A DNA stretch of 32,799 bases from Thermoplasmatota archaeon (GTDB taxonomy: Archaea; Thermoplasmatota; Thermoplasmata; Halarchaeoplasmatales; Halarchaeoplasmataceae). Made by a program: the position numbers and the translations under genes. The notes under the pieces were generated by a model. It saw only the letters and a list, made by a program, of their open reading frames with translations, searched no databases and had not been told where the DNA came from. Each line of letters begins with the position of its first letter. Within the stretch, counting starts at the first letter, position 1. Where the stretch lies: NCBI GenBank assembly GCA_018334835.1, contig JAGXLF010000012.1, positions 1 through 32,799 of the forward strand, in the 5' to 3' direction. Below are positions 23,546 to 31,640 of this stretch, piece after piece.

Positions 23546-23939
23546 AAAACTCTTTTTCTTTTTTTGTATCCCTTAAAAAGGTTCTTAGTAAGAGATGCGT
23601 AGTTGATGTTTACCGGATGTGAGATGCGTTTTATGGCAAATGGTTATTGTGATCTGAGAGTAGGTTGTTGGTAAATTGGAAGATCTTTGAAGCGGGTGAA
23701 GAGTAGCTTTAATATATAATTTTTTTCTGAAGTTGGAAAGTTCCGATCGATATCAAAATACCTCTCAACTTTTTTATCCCAAATCTTATATTAGAAATGG
23801 CACCTTCTGATGACGAAGGCTCGTATTATTAGTTAAACATCTTCAAATTTTCGCATTAGGAAAAATCTTCGCTAGAAGGAAATAAGAGAAACCTAAGTTA
23901 ATCTTTATTTTTTATTATTAGGTTTATTTGAGCGATATT
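23546..23939. other. 394-bp intergenic region, no gene recognised
   Basis: It begins with T tracts (23553-23557 and 23559-23565) that probably terminate the rhodanese transcript. The rest is AT-rich with no reading frame, tRNA or repeat that I can support. A minus-strand T-rich stretch next to the DMT gene end (A/T runs at 23903-23925) may terminate that gene. Confidence 0.5.
23553..23565 (+). terminator. T-rich terminator after the sulfur cluster
   Basis: TTTTT-C-TTTTTTT lies 8 nt after the rhodanese stop. The position and composition fit archaeal intrinsic termination. Confidence 0.5.
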
Positions 23940-24806
23940 TTAAGCACGTTTGAAAGAGAGAACGATTACCGCTAGTATCGCCAGTAGGATTCCGATCATC
24001 TTAGAGATGAATAGACTTTCATTGAGAAGTACAACTCCTAGAGTTACAGTGGTGATCGTCGCCAGGACCATCATCGGTTTAGCGGTGCTAGCTCCTACTG
24101 TTTTGAGCCCTTCACAGAACGATATGAAAGCCAAAGCACCGAATAACCCATTTATCGCGGGATAGGCGATCTGAAAACTGAAAGAGCCCGCGAGATTCGT
24201 CAAGCCGTACAGCGCGATGACGGCGGTCGCGATTATTATCGTCTGCATTAGAGATCTGAAGAATCTGGTTTGATCGGCACCTTTTCTCAGTATTCCCATC
24301 CTCAGAAAGACCGTCGATAGACCCAAGGTGAAAATAAGGCCTAAAAGATAAAAATGTTTTAGAGAAAGATCGAATAGAGCGGAGTTTATGGGATAAAGGA
24401 GGAAAAAAGCGGTGAGAGCTAAACCGATTCCTAGAGATTTTTTGACGGTCATCTTTTCTTTTAAAAATAATATCGATAGAAGTACGGTGATAAGGATGCT
24501 CAATCTCTGTATTGGTTTCACCAGGCTGACTTCGTAGACGCTGAGTGCGAACCTGGAGAATATGATGCCCAGCCCTACACAAACGCCCGCCAAGATGGGA
24601 TAAAACGAATTTTTGTCGAATACGATATCGAGGTCTCTCTTGTGAAAAACGTAGATCATCACTATCGGTAGAAAGAATATGGATCTAAAGAAGATAGCTG
24701 GCCAGGGGCCTAACGCGGTGACTCCTATTTTGGCGAAAAGATCACCAATACCCCACAACAGAGCGGCGGCGATTATGAAGACCATCCCGCTTTGTTCTTT
24801 TTTCAT
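23940..24806 (-). CDS. EamA/DMT-superfamily permease
   Basis: 288 residues with ten membrane segments in two EamA repeats. The first repeat opens with ALLWGIGDLFAKIGVTALGP and includes SLVKPIQRLSILITVLLSIL, FLKEKMTVKKSLGIGLALTA. The second starts near residue 150 and ends with VLLNESLFISKMIGILLAIL. These are the family's typical helix-3/helix-4 and helix-8/helix-9 patterns. Members export amino acids, nucleosides or other metabolites; the substrate is unknown. A TATA-like CATTAAATCAT (about 24830-24840, minus strand) gives a short leader. The gene stands alone. Confidence 0.88.
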   Translation of the reverse strand: MKKEQSGMVFIIAAALLWGIGDLFAKIGVTALGPWPAIFFRSIFFLPIVMIYVFHKRDLDIVFDKNSFYPILAGVCVGLGIIFSRFALSVYEVSLVKPIQRLSILITVLLSILFLKEKMTVKKSLGIGLALTAFFLLYPINSALFDLSLKHFYLLGLIFTLGLSTVFLRMGILRKGADQTRFFRSLMQTIIIATAVIALYGLTNLAGSFSFQIAYPAINGLFGALAFISFCEGLKTVGASTAKPMMVLATITTVTLGVVLLNESLFISKMIGILLAILAVIVLSFKRA

Positions 24807-24870
24807 CTTCGCTTGCTCGTGATAAGAAAGGATGATTTAATGATTGGCGTGATTTTTGAGAAGCTAATCG

Positions 24871-25761
24871 CTAGTGGAATCTCTCGTCTTTTGAAAGGAT
24901 ATCTACAGCTTTTAGGGCGCTCTTTTCTTTATCCTTGATCTCCAGCATAAGATCGAAATCATGAGGTCTAGATAGTTCTATGAAGTCTCTAAAATCGTTT
25001 TTGTCGATTGTCTCTGCGTGTTTTCCTTCCTTCTTATTTGCTTCCTGAGAACTGTAATCCACCATTGGTATCCCGTCCTTTTCACTCCATGTGTTGTTTG
25101 ATTTTTCCAAAGCTTTTTCTAGACCTTCTCCAGAGCTGTTTACTCTATGATGAAGATTGTCGAACAGTACAGGCACTCCACTGTGGTGGTGGATATCCAA
25201 ACAATCTTTTAGTGAATAAGAAGTGTCGTCGTTTTCGATGACCAATCTCCTTTTTATTTTCTCATCTAGTCTTTGGAATCTCTTAACAAACCGTCTCTTA
25301 CTCTTGTCTTTATCTCCGTAGACCCCTCCGACATGGAGCTGTATCTTGGCGGTACTGTCTAAACCAAAGAGGTCCAAAACGTCGGCGTGATATCGAAGCT
25401 CTTCGATACTTCTTTTCACAACATCTTCCTTCTTGGAATTTAGAACTATGAACTGGTCAGGATGCATCGAGATACGGATGTGGTTGTCTTTGATGAAATT
25501 TCCTATTTTTTGGAATTCGTTTCTGAAGTGCGACTGCCAATCATGGTCGTTGACTTCGTGAGAAGCAAAGGGGATTAAATCCGAAGTTATCCTGAAGAAA
25601 TAGATATCGTGTTCGATATTGAATTTTAACATCTCTTCTAAACAATTTAAGTTATTCTGTACAGTCTCTATCAATCTGTCTTCAGAATACGAATCCAAAC
25701 GGAAAGTCTTGTTTCCTCTGCACTCCATAGACCGATTTATGCAGGGATAACCGACTTTCAT
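24871..25761 (-). CDS. uvsE: UV damage endonuclease UvsE/UVDE
   Basis: TIM-barrel nuclease that nicks DNA 5' of UV photoproducts, starting an alternative excision repair. 296 residues. Family landmarks are KVGYPCINRSMECRGNKTFR at the start, FFRITSDLIPFASHEV, RISMHPDQFIVLNS, IQLHVGGVYGDK, RLVIENDD, VLFDNLHHRVN, PMVDYSSQEA and LEIKDKEKSALKAV, with the His/Glu/Asp metal ligands in the expected places. I choose ATG 25761, not 25785. The TATA element TTTATATG (25783-25790, minus strand) lies 26 nt upstream, giving a leaderless message, and the decayed second copy (28955-29159) is conserved up to exactly this ATG. Ends in TAG. Confidence 0.94.
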   Translation of the reverse strand: MKVGYPCINRSMECRGNKTFRLDSYSEDRLIETVQNNLNCLEEMLKFNIEHDIYFFRITSDLIPFASHEVNDHDWQSHFRNEFQKIGNFIKDNHIRISMHPDQFIVLNSKKEDVVKRSIEELRYHADVLDLFGLDSTAKIQLHVGGVYGDKDKSKRRFVKRFQRLDEKIKRRLVIENDDTSYSLKDCLDIHHHSGVPVLFDNLHHRVNSSGEGLEKALEKSNNTWSEKDGIPMVDYSSQEANKKEGKHAETIDKNDFRDFIELSRPHDFDLMLEIKDKEKSALKAVDILSKDERFH

Positions 25762-25782
25762 GGCTTTGATAGAGAACCGCTG

Positions 25783-25790
25783 CATATAAA
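25783..25790 (-). promoter_or_regulatory. TATA box of uvsE
   Basis: TTTATATG on the minus strand is centred 26 nt before the ATG at 25761. The matching ATATAAACTT-containing stretch is preserved upstream of the uvsE remnant (about 29184-29193), so promoter and gene were duplicated together. Confidence 0.6.
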
Positions 25791-25867
25791 CTTAAAGGAG
25801 GATCGTTAGGAGGTAGTAACTTCAAATCCGGATATAGATCTAGTTTTTTAGTCTCGAGAGATAATTC

Positions 25868-25890
25868 TGATTAGTATAATGGTGATTATT
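25868..25890. repeat. Direct repeat bracketing the ATPase gene, downstream copy
   Basis: TGATTAGTATAATG at 25868-25881 is identical to 27109-27122. Extending both to 23 bp (25868-25890 and 27109-27131) gives 20 matches by manual comparison. This copy overlaps the ATPase stop codon; the other overlaps its start codon. Confidence 0.7.
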
Positions 25891-27109
25891 TTAGATCTTC
25901 AATATCGTTGATCTCTAATTCATCTGATTCGACTTTTTCTTCGTCAGGAACGAACAAGAATCGTTTGTCCACCTCATATTGTGTAAGTACCTCTTCAGCT
26001 CGTTGGACATCGCTCTGGGAAATTTCATCCTTCCACTTGACTTCTCCTATGATCTGTGGTTTCTGAAATCTGAGAAGACAAACATCGACATCATGTTCCG
26101 GTTTCTCTATTATACCTTCCGTTAATCCGTTTTTTTTAGCAAGATGTTCCCTTATCTGGTCTTCGACGAGATGAGGCATGACATCATCGACGATCCTATC
26201 CATCTCTTCCATTAAGGGATGCCTTTCAGAGATATTGTAGTGCTCGTCCGCATAATAATAAAGGTGGATCAGATGTGATGAATGAGAATATCTCTTCTTT
26301 CTCTTATTGTAGATTTCTGTCTTTTTGAGAACACCGAATTCCACCATATTGGCGAGATACTGCTGTACTAGGCTAGGGTCGTTTTTATCGATCAATCTGT
26401 TAGAGAAGAGATAGTCTGCTATCGATCCTGAGCTTGTATTGCCGGTAGCTATAGCTCTTAGAACCCCCTCGTATTTATTCGAAAGCTGTCGATTTTCCTC
26501 CTGAAAGATCTCTCCCACAAGAGCAGGAATAGTTCTCAAGGTAGAAGTGAGAACTTTTAGAAGAGTCTCTCTAGCATCATTAGAGCTATCTAAATAATCT
26601 ATCGTGATCGGTTCTCTTAAGGTTATAGCTAGTTCCATCGTATCCTTCTTGTTGAAATGTTTTGAGTCTAGAGCATCGAGCGTATTTGAGAGGTCTATTA
26701 TCGGAACGGGCACCTCTGCGAAAAGTCCTAAAAGGGGAGATCTTTTGTCGAGTAGTTTTTTTGAAAAAGATAAGGTCGAAGAAACGAGTATCAATTTTCC
26801 AGATTTTTCCATACTATGCAAGAGATCAAAAAATTCATCTCCCAGTCTGTGAAACTCATCTACGACAATGGTTTTACCGTTATTCAGTTCTCTCTGGAGT
26901 ATCTCGGTGAAGGTGTCTATCACGAGGTTTTTCATCTTGCCATTATCTTCAGTTAAAATGCTTCTATCTCTCTTAACGAAGAAATATTCATCGTGAGGTA
27001 TGAATTCCCTCAGAAGGAACGTCTTACCGGTTTTTCTTCTCCCAAATACCATGATCCATTTGTCCAGCTCTTTTATACGGCGGGTGAGCTCCGGTCTTTG
27101 AATAATCAT
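25886..27109 (-). CDS. Archaeal STAND/AAA-like ATPase with nuclease-like C-terminal domain (ATPase_2/DUF234)
   Basis: 407 residues. Walker A is GRRKTGKT (23-30) and Walker B is KTIVVDEFHRLG with D84/E85. The sensor region is KLILVSSTLSFSKK. The middle holds a winged-helix-like region (about 230-285: VLRAIATGNTSSGSIADYLF). Near the C terminus, HDVDVCLLRF with IIGEVKWKDEIS (about 345-375) gives the D...ExK pattern of DUF234, a PD-(D/E)XK-like domain. These ATPases are abundant in archaea, often in mobile or defence regions, and of unknown function. Start ATG is 26 nt from the TATA-like GTTTAAATTT (about 27132-27141), leaderless, with an operator-like element in between. It lies next to the AbiE pair. 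Confidence 0.88.
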   Translation of the reverse strand: MIIQRPELTRRIKELDKWIMVFGRRKTGKTFLLREFIPHDEYFFVKRDRSILTEDNGKMKNLVIDTFTEILQRELNNGKTIVVDEFHRLGDEFFDLLHSMEKSGKLILVSSTLSFSKKLLDKRSPLLGLFAEVPVPIIDLSNTLDALDSKHFNKKDTMELAITLREPITIDYLDSSNDARETLLKVLTSTLRTIPALVGEIFQEENRQLSNKYEGVLRAIATGNTSSGSIADYLFSNRLIDKNDPSLVQQYLANMVEFGVLKKTEIYNKRKKRYSHSSHLIHLYYYADEHYNISERHPLMEEMDRIVDDVMPHLVEDQIREHLAKKNGLTEGIIEKPEHDVDVCLLRFQKPQIIGEVKWKDEISQSDVQRAEEVLTQYEVDKRFLFVPDEEKVESDELEINDIEDLK

Positions 27110-27141
27110 GATTAGTATAATGACTATTATTGTTTAAATTT
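27101..27141 (-). promoter_or_regulatory. Promoter and possible operator of the ATPase gene
   Basis: On the minus strand, TTTAAA-type TATA DNA (about 27132-27141) is followed by AATAGTC (27122-27128) and TATACTA (27113-27119). The ATG then lies inside a perfect 12-bp palindrome, TAATCATGATTA (27103-27114). The same two words in the same order occur before the second ATPase gene. Likely a binding site between TATA and transcription start, which would repress when occupied; inference. Confidence 0.5.
27109..27131. repeat. Direct repeat bracketing the ATPase gene, upstream copy
   Basis: This is the partner of the repeat at 25868-25890 (14 bp identical, 20 of 23 overall), in the same orientation about 1.24 kb away. 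It includes the A of the ATPase ATG and the promoter words. Confidence 0.7.
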
Positions 27142-27188
27142 GTTTTGGTGTGTTAGAGAGTTGGTGGAGGAATTTTAATATTCGATAA

Positions 27189-27941
27189 TCAAAAATCGTT
27201 CATCAAGCTTTTTATCTCTTCCATCATCTTCTTTTTTTCAGGCGGTCTATGGATAAGATCTCGCATATCTCTTTTCCAATCTTCTTCTAACAAATGATAA
27301 TCGGAAAGGACGTCCATCGGTGATTTAGGAGTCATGTTTAGATCTTCGAATTTTTGATTGAGCAGATCAGGATCAAGTTCTGTTCCTTTTTTCAAGATAT
27401 ACCAAATGTCGTACAGATCTCTCGGCGCGTTTCTCTGCACTAAAGATCTGAATTTTTCTGTCAATATCTCTTCCAGATCCATCACTTTTACACTGTAGGT
27501 TCCTGTATCTGGGTAAGTTCCGAGTATCGTCTCCCAGGAGGGCTTATTATGTATCTTGTGTTTTGATATATTTATCTTCAAAGTACCCTCTGAAAGTTTT
27601 GTGCCTTCATGTAAAGGTCCTCTATATCTTATCTTAGCGAGGTAAACATCTTTTCTATCATCGATGTGTGTGAGTTCAGCGTCGATGCCGGTCTTTTCCA
27701 ATCCCTTGATCCCAGACATCAATATCTCTTCGGCGTTCTTTCCGACTATATTGAAGTCTAGATCTTCGGAAAAACGATCTAGATTGTGGACTTTTCTTAA
27801 GGAGGTACCCCCTTTAAATACTATAGAATCGTGTTTCAGGTAGATATGTTTTAAAATTATGCTTTGAAGGTAGTCAAGTTCGATCATATGAAGAGGGACG
27901 TTTTCTTCATGGAATTCTTTTAATTGAGTTTTCGTCAGCAT
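27189..27941 (-). CDS. abiEii: AbiEii-family nucleotidyltransferase toxin
   Basis: Toxin of a type IV toxin-antitoxin/abortive infection system. 250 residues. The nucleotidyltransferase core is FKGGTSLRKVH (about 43-52) followed by RFSEDLDF, giving the GG-T/S...D-x-D pattern with D60 and D62 as metal ligands. APRDLYDIWYIL further on is the typical AbiEii/DUF1814 motif. Family members modify RNA (tRNA in MenT) or other targets with nucleotides. The ATG at 27941 overlaps the abiEi stop (ATGCTGA) and is preceded by AAGGTGG at good spacing, so the upstream in-frame ATG at 27974 is rejected. Cotranscribed with abiEi. Confidence 0.9.
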   Translation of the reverse strand: MLTKTQLKEFHEENVPLHMIELDYLQSIILKHIYLKHDSIVFKGGTSLRKVHNLDRFSEDLDFNIVGKNAEEILMSGIKGLEKTGIDAELTHIDDRKDVYLAKIRYRGPLHEGTKLSEGTLKINISKHKIHNKPSWETILGTYPDTGTYSVKVMDLEEILTEKFRSLVQRNAPRDLYDIWYILKKGTELDPDLLNQKFEDLNMTPKSPMDVLSDYHLLEEDWKRDMRDLIHRPPEKKKMMEEIKSLMNDF

Positions 27942-28672
27942 TTTTTCCACCTTAAGTTGTCTATTACATTCCATCTATTGTCTTTAGTTCCTCCAGATCT
28001 TGAAGGATCTAACGGGATAGGAGATTTTGAGATATTTTCCTTGAGTCGTTCTTCATCAAAATTTTTGTCAGTTTTTTGTAAGAGGTACCCGAGTCTAGAG
28101 CACAGGGATTTTTTATCAACTTTTAACGCGTAATCGACTATCTTCTCTCCGTCTATAGCGGCTTCAATTATCGAGTTTTTTATTTCTTGTATACCGCCTG
28201 CGTATTTCGGATAGAGAAGACAATCGATGAACAGTTTTTCAGGCTCAGCTATGACTAGTTTTTTTTCCGAAGTATATCCAAAGAAATGGCTTGTTTTAAC
28301 GAACCTTATATCTTGATTTTGTAGCGATATTGATTCTTTTGAGTTGGAAACCATCACATAAACTGTCCTCGGGACTTGTGTTGTAAAACCATAGTGGTGT
28401 AATGCAGACCAAAGGGAGATGTAAGAAGGAGTTACTATATTGGAGGCTATATGGTAAATATGGGTCTCTTCTAGTTTTTCAGTGGAGATGTATTTTCCTT
28501 TCTCTATTCTGTGGATGAGATCTTTAGATTCCATCCTGTTTAAAATACGGTAGGTGTTCTCTCTGCTTTCATCCAAGATGTTGGAGGCCTCTATCGGATT
28601 GAATACTAAGAGGTCTCTTCTGGACAGCTCGTTCAGGAGTTTCCTCTCTCTCGACGACATCCCATAACTCAT
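27935..28672 (-). CDS. abiEi: AbiEi-family antitoxin/transcriptional regulator
   Basis: 245 residues. An N-terminal winged helix (about 1-72) has LSRRDLLVFNPIEASNILDE, NTYRILNRMESKDLIHRIEK and GKYIS. It is followed by the AbiEi C-terminal antitoxin domain: SYISLWSALHHYGFTTQVPR, TVYVMVSN, HFFGYTSEKKLVIAEPEKLF and IDCLLYPKYAGG. In this family the N domain binds inverted or repeated sites in its own promoter and represses the operon, and the C domain counters the toxin. GAGGTTAG lies about 7 nt before the ATG. Three 8-bp repeats sit by its TATA box (28692-28715). Overlaps the toxin by 7 nt. Confidence 0.9.
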   Translation of the reverse strand: MSYGMSSRERKLLNELSRRDLLVFNPIEASNILDESRENTYRILNRMESKDLIHRIEKGKYISTEKLEETHIYHIASNIVTPSYISLWSALHHYGFTTQVPRTVYVMVSNSKESISLQNQDIRFVKTSHFFGYTSEKKLVIAEPEKLFIDCLLYPKYAGGIQEIKNSIIEAAIDGEKIVDYALKVDKKSLCSRLGYLLQKTDKNFDEERLKENISKSPIPLDPSRSGGTKDNRWNVIDNLRWKKC

Positions 28673-28691
28673 TAGTCTAACCTCTCAATAT

Positions 28692-28721
28692 ATGAGATAA
28701 TGAGTTGTTGAGTTATATATC
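28692..28721 (-). promoter_or_regulatory. abiE promoter with three 8-bp tandem repeats (candidate operator)
   Basis: On the plus strand ATGAGATA, ATGAGTTG and TTGAGTTA stand directly one after another (28692-28715). They run into a TATATAT stretch (28715-28721) that is the minus-strand TATA box. They lie between TATA and the predicted transcription start (about 28691), where a bound AbiEi would block initiation. Role inferred. Confidence 0.5.
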
Positions 28722-28954
28722 GTTTTTGGCTGAGTCCGAAAGTAAGAGTCCTTTGGATCTTATCGCTCCAAAAGACTAGCCTCGTACTTGGAGATCGCTT
28801 TTTAATTCATATCCTGTTTTTGTAGATTTTTCATCATTACGGCATATCTTTTGTAGTATAGTAAATTGTCGAGCGCGTGGGTCGTGAGTGAGATCTCTAT
28901 ATGTTCTGGAGCTATGAATTAAAGAAAATATCAATTAGAAACATCAGTGGAATG

Positions 28955-29159
28955 CCTTCTCCGGAGCTGTTTACTCTATGATGAAGATTGTCGAACAGTA
29001 CAGGCACTCCACATTTCTGGTGGATATCCAAACAATCTTTTAGAGAATAAAAAGTGTCGTCATTTTCGATGACCGATCTTCAGAATAGGAATTCAGACGG
29101 AAAGTCTTGTTTCCTCTGCACTCCATAGACCGATTTATGCAGGGATAACCGACTTTCAT
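28955..29159 (-). pseudogene. Decayed partial second copy of uvsE
   Basis: Two uvsE pieces are joined. 28955-29078 matches 25124-25247 of the intact gene (about 115 of 124 bases by manual count). 29079-29159 matches 25681-25761 (about 78 of 81). The 433 bp between these pieces are missing, which shifts the frame, and everything after codon ~213 is also gone. The start codon and the ATATAAACTT promoter stretch are kept. It cannot encode a working UvsE. Confidence 0.88.
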
Positions 29160-29281
29160 GTTGCTAGGTAAGAGGTTCGGGTGATATAAACTTGAAGGGA
29201 AAGGTGTGGAATCCATTTCGTTTTAAGCAGTCCAAATCTTCAGTCGAGATCACTGTTTAAGAAAAAGGGAACAAAGGGATT

Positions 29282-31441
29282 TTAGAAGCTGTATTGGTCG
29301 ATCATACTGCGAAGGTTATCCGTTAGCCCGGATAGTTGCTGTGCAGATTCTGATAATTCTTCTACGGAAGCATTCTGTTCTTCTGCAGAAGCCGCCACGG
29401 ACTCCGCTTGACCAGAGTTTTCATCAGCTATTTCCGTTACAGATTTCACTTTTTCAGCGGACTGTTGAAGCTGATTGGAAACCTCATCTACAGCTCTAGA
29501 TATCTGGTGTATAGAGTTGGAAACTGAATCTGTTGCTTCTCTTATCTGTTGAAGAGCATTGAGGTTTTCTTGTGTAACAGAATCTACATTTTCAGCCTTT
29601 TCACTCACATCCTGGACACCATGTACTACTTTAGACGCATTACTCTGTGTCTTTTCTATTACTTCTTTGATGTTTTCTGTTTCTTTCTGTGTTTCCTCAG
29701 CGAGCTCCCTGACCGAATCTGCTACAACAGCAAATCCTTTCCCGTGTTCTCCCGCTCTAGCCGCCTCTATAGAGGCGTTCAAGGCAAGTAGGTTGGTCTG
29801 TTCGGCAATGTTTGATATCGTGTCTATTACCTTTCCAATTCTATCTGATTGGTCATCTAAACGGTGTACTTTTTCGGCAGTCAAGTCCAGTATTTCTTTC
29901 AATTCTTTTACTTCCTCTGAAGCCTTTTTAGCACTTTCTTCGCCCTCATCAGTTTGAGCAGCAACCTCTTCAGCGGAAGCGGCGATGTCTTCGACTGAAG
30001 CAGAGGTTTCTTCCATGCTTGCTGCTCCATCTTCGATTGTATTTGAGAGACTTTCTGCCATTTCTGCTTGTTCGTTTGTTCCTTTGGAAATGCTCTGGAC
30101 TGATTCGGTCACATTTTCTGAAGTAGAACTCAGTTCCTCGGATGATGCAGCAACAGTTTCTGATGCTTGGCTTAGTTCCACTACGGATTCTCTCAATTCT
30201 TTGATATTCTCCCTGGTGTTTTGCATGCTTTTATTGATGGATTTGCCGATCGTAAGGTACTCACCCTTTAGATCTTTCAAATCTATTTCTTGGTCCAATT
30301 CTCCTTGAGCAAGAGCATCCATAACAACTTTTATTTCTTCTATAGAACGTTTTATAGCTGATAGTGTCTCGTTGACCGATTCGCCCATGTCTTTGTAATC
30401 TCCTAATAGTTCTTCAGTGTCAACATCTTCATCGAACTTCCCCTCTGATAGGTCTTTCATCACTTTATTTATCTCATGCATTGATTTTTTGATAGCGTTT
30501 ACACTTTGGTTGACAGAGTGAGCCATATCTTTGTAGTCTCCTCTTAATTCACTATCATCTATAGTCGCGTCAAGTTCGCCCCTTGCGAGAGAGTTCATCA
30601 CTGTTTTTATGCCGGTGATAGAATATCTGGCCTTTTCTATACTTTCATTCACATCTTCTGCCATCTCTTTGTAATCTCCTTTGAGAGTGTCAGTATTGAT
30701 TTCAGAGGAGAGATCACCATTTTTCAATCTAAGCATGGATTGGTTAATTTTATCGAAAGATTCTTGGATTGCTTCTATACTTTCGTTTATGGATCTACCG
30801 ATCTCTTCATATTCTCCTTCAAGATTTTCTAGTTTCACTCTCCTTTGGAGATTGCCGTCCTCTAAATCAATCATCACATCTTTGATCTCGTTCAAAGAGC
30901 TTTCTATACCATCTATACTTCTGTTAATGGTCACGGCCATATTTTTATAATCTCCATGAAGATTCTGAGCTGAGATCCTTTCATTCAGTCTTCCTTCTGA
31001 AAGAAGAGTAAGAGTAGTTTGAATTTGGTCGATGCTGTTGACAAAATCATTTTTCATTTTTTTGAAAGAATCAACTAGATCTCCAACTTCGTCGTCTCTT
31101 GCTTTGACATTTATATCAGATGTGAAATTTCCTTCTGCTATTTCTTTAGTGTTTTTTTTCAGTTCAGCGATCGGTCCGATTATGAAATTTTTAACATATA
31201 TCGTTATTCCAATAGCAACAAAAACATTTGTTGAGATGACAATAACTATTCTATATATGCGGGGAAGTGGGATCATAACAGTACCCATGTAATAATAAGA
31301 CCCACACAGTATAAATGCTAAAGCTACAGTTTTAAAGATCAAACTCTTTCGATATATTGCATACCACACTCCAATAAATATAATCAGTGTGATAATTGAC
31401 ACAACAAGCGTACCTAGATTGAGGTCATACATGGTTATCAT
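29282..31441 (-). CDS. Methyl-accepting chemotaxis protein with six 46-residue HAMP-like repeats and no extracellular sensor
   Basis: 719 residues. Three hydrophobic segments fill about residues 8-84 with only very short loops, so there is no extracellular ligand domain. A canonical HAMP (about 86-140) is followed by six tandem units whose G-D/E-Y motif falls at residues 163, 209, 255, 301, 347 and 393, an exact 46-residue period (LxxGDYKxMAxSINxSI). Residues ~420-719 form the signalling coiled coil, with [21 protein letters not shown] at the CheA/CheW-contacting tip and many Glu-rich methylation-type positions. Signals probably enter from the membrane or cytoplasm. TATA GGTATAAATA (31465-31474) is about 26 nt from the ATG, so leaderless. 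No che genes are in the window. Confidence 0.9.
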   Translation of the reverse strand: MITMYDLNLGTLVVSIITLIIFIGVWYAIYRKSLIFKTVALAFILCGSYYYMGTVMIPLPRIYRIVIVISTNVFVAIGITIYVKNFIIGPIAELKKNTKEIAEGNFTSDINVKARDDEVGDLVDSFKKMKNDFVNSIDQIQTTLTLLSEGRLNERISAQNLHGDYKNMAVTINRSIDGIESSLNEIKDVMIDLEDGNLQRRVKLENLEGEYEEIGRSINESIEAIQESFDKINQSMLRLKNGDLSSEINTDTLKGDYKEMAEDVNESIEKARYSITGIKTVMNSLARGELDATIDDSELRGDYKDMAHSVNQSVNAIKKSMHEINKVMKDLSEGKFDEDVDTEELLGDYKDMGESVNETLSAIKRSIEEIKVVMDALAQGELDQEIDLKDLKGEYLTIGKSINKSMQNTRENIKELRESVVELSQASETVAASSEELSSTSENVTESVQSISKGTNEQAEMAESLSNTIEDGAASMEETSASVEDIAASAEEVAAQTDEGEESAKKASEEVKELKEILDLTAEKVHRLDDQSDRIGKVIDTISNIAEQTNLLALNASIEAARAGEHGKGFAVVADSVRELAEETQKETENIKEVIEKTQSNASKVVHGVQDVSEKAENVDSVTQENLNALQQIREATDSVSNSIHQISRAVDEVSNQLQQSAEKVKSVTEIADENSGQAESVAASAEEQNASVEELSESAQQLSGLTDNLRSMIDQYSF
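30188..31021 (-). repeat. Six tandem 138-bp coding repeats in the chemoreceptor
   Basis: They encode residues ~141-418, six units of exactly 46 codons. The amino-acid pattern is conserved, but DNA identity between units is only moderate, so these are old duplications kept by selection on structure rather than recent slippage. Confidence 0.8.
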
Positions 31442-31464
31442 CTATAAAACATCCTTTTGGTCAG

Positions 31465-31474
31465 TATTTATACC
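31465..31474 (-). promoter_or_regulatory. TATA box of the chemoreceptor gene
   Basis: GGTATAAATA on the minus strand, about 28 nt before the ATG at 31441, predicts a leaderless or near-leaderless transcript. Confidence 0.55.
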
Positions 31475-31640
31475 TTTTTTTAAAAAACAATGAGTAAAAG
31501 TTATCACTCGGCGGTCCTTCTAGAGATATTTTGTTCGATCATAAAGTGGAAAAGAAATGAACAAGTTTTTCTTCCAATCAATCTAGGTGTAAAGTTTGCT
31601 CGAAAGAGGATAGGACGTTTGTGAAAGGGACTGCCGACTC

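Larger units (their letters stand above)
28673..29281. other. 609-bp region without an intact gene
   Basis: It contains the abiE promoter (28692-28721), about 230 bp of AT-rich sequence with no recognisable gene, the decayed uvsE copy (28955-29159) with its old promoter, and about 90 bp before the chemoreceptor stop. Confidence 0.6.

Noticed and set aside
23800-23830. TGATGA box suggesting a C/D box small RNA
   Set aside because: No matching D box and no closing stem found at a suitable distance.
29559-30308. Open frames antisense to the chemoreceptor
   Set aside because: Repetitive Ser/Phe-rich translations that merely mirror the repeated coiled-coil codons of the real gene.
30188-31021. 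Regular 138-bp spacing as a CRISPR-like array
   Set aside because: The repeats are coding, diverged at DNA level, have no spacers and match HAMP-like protein units.
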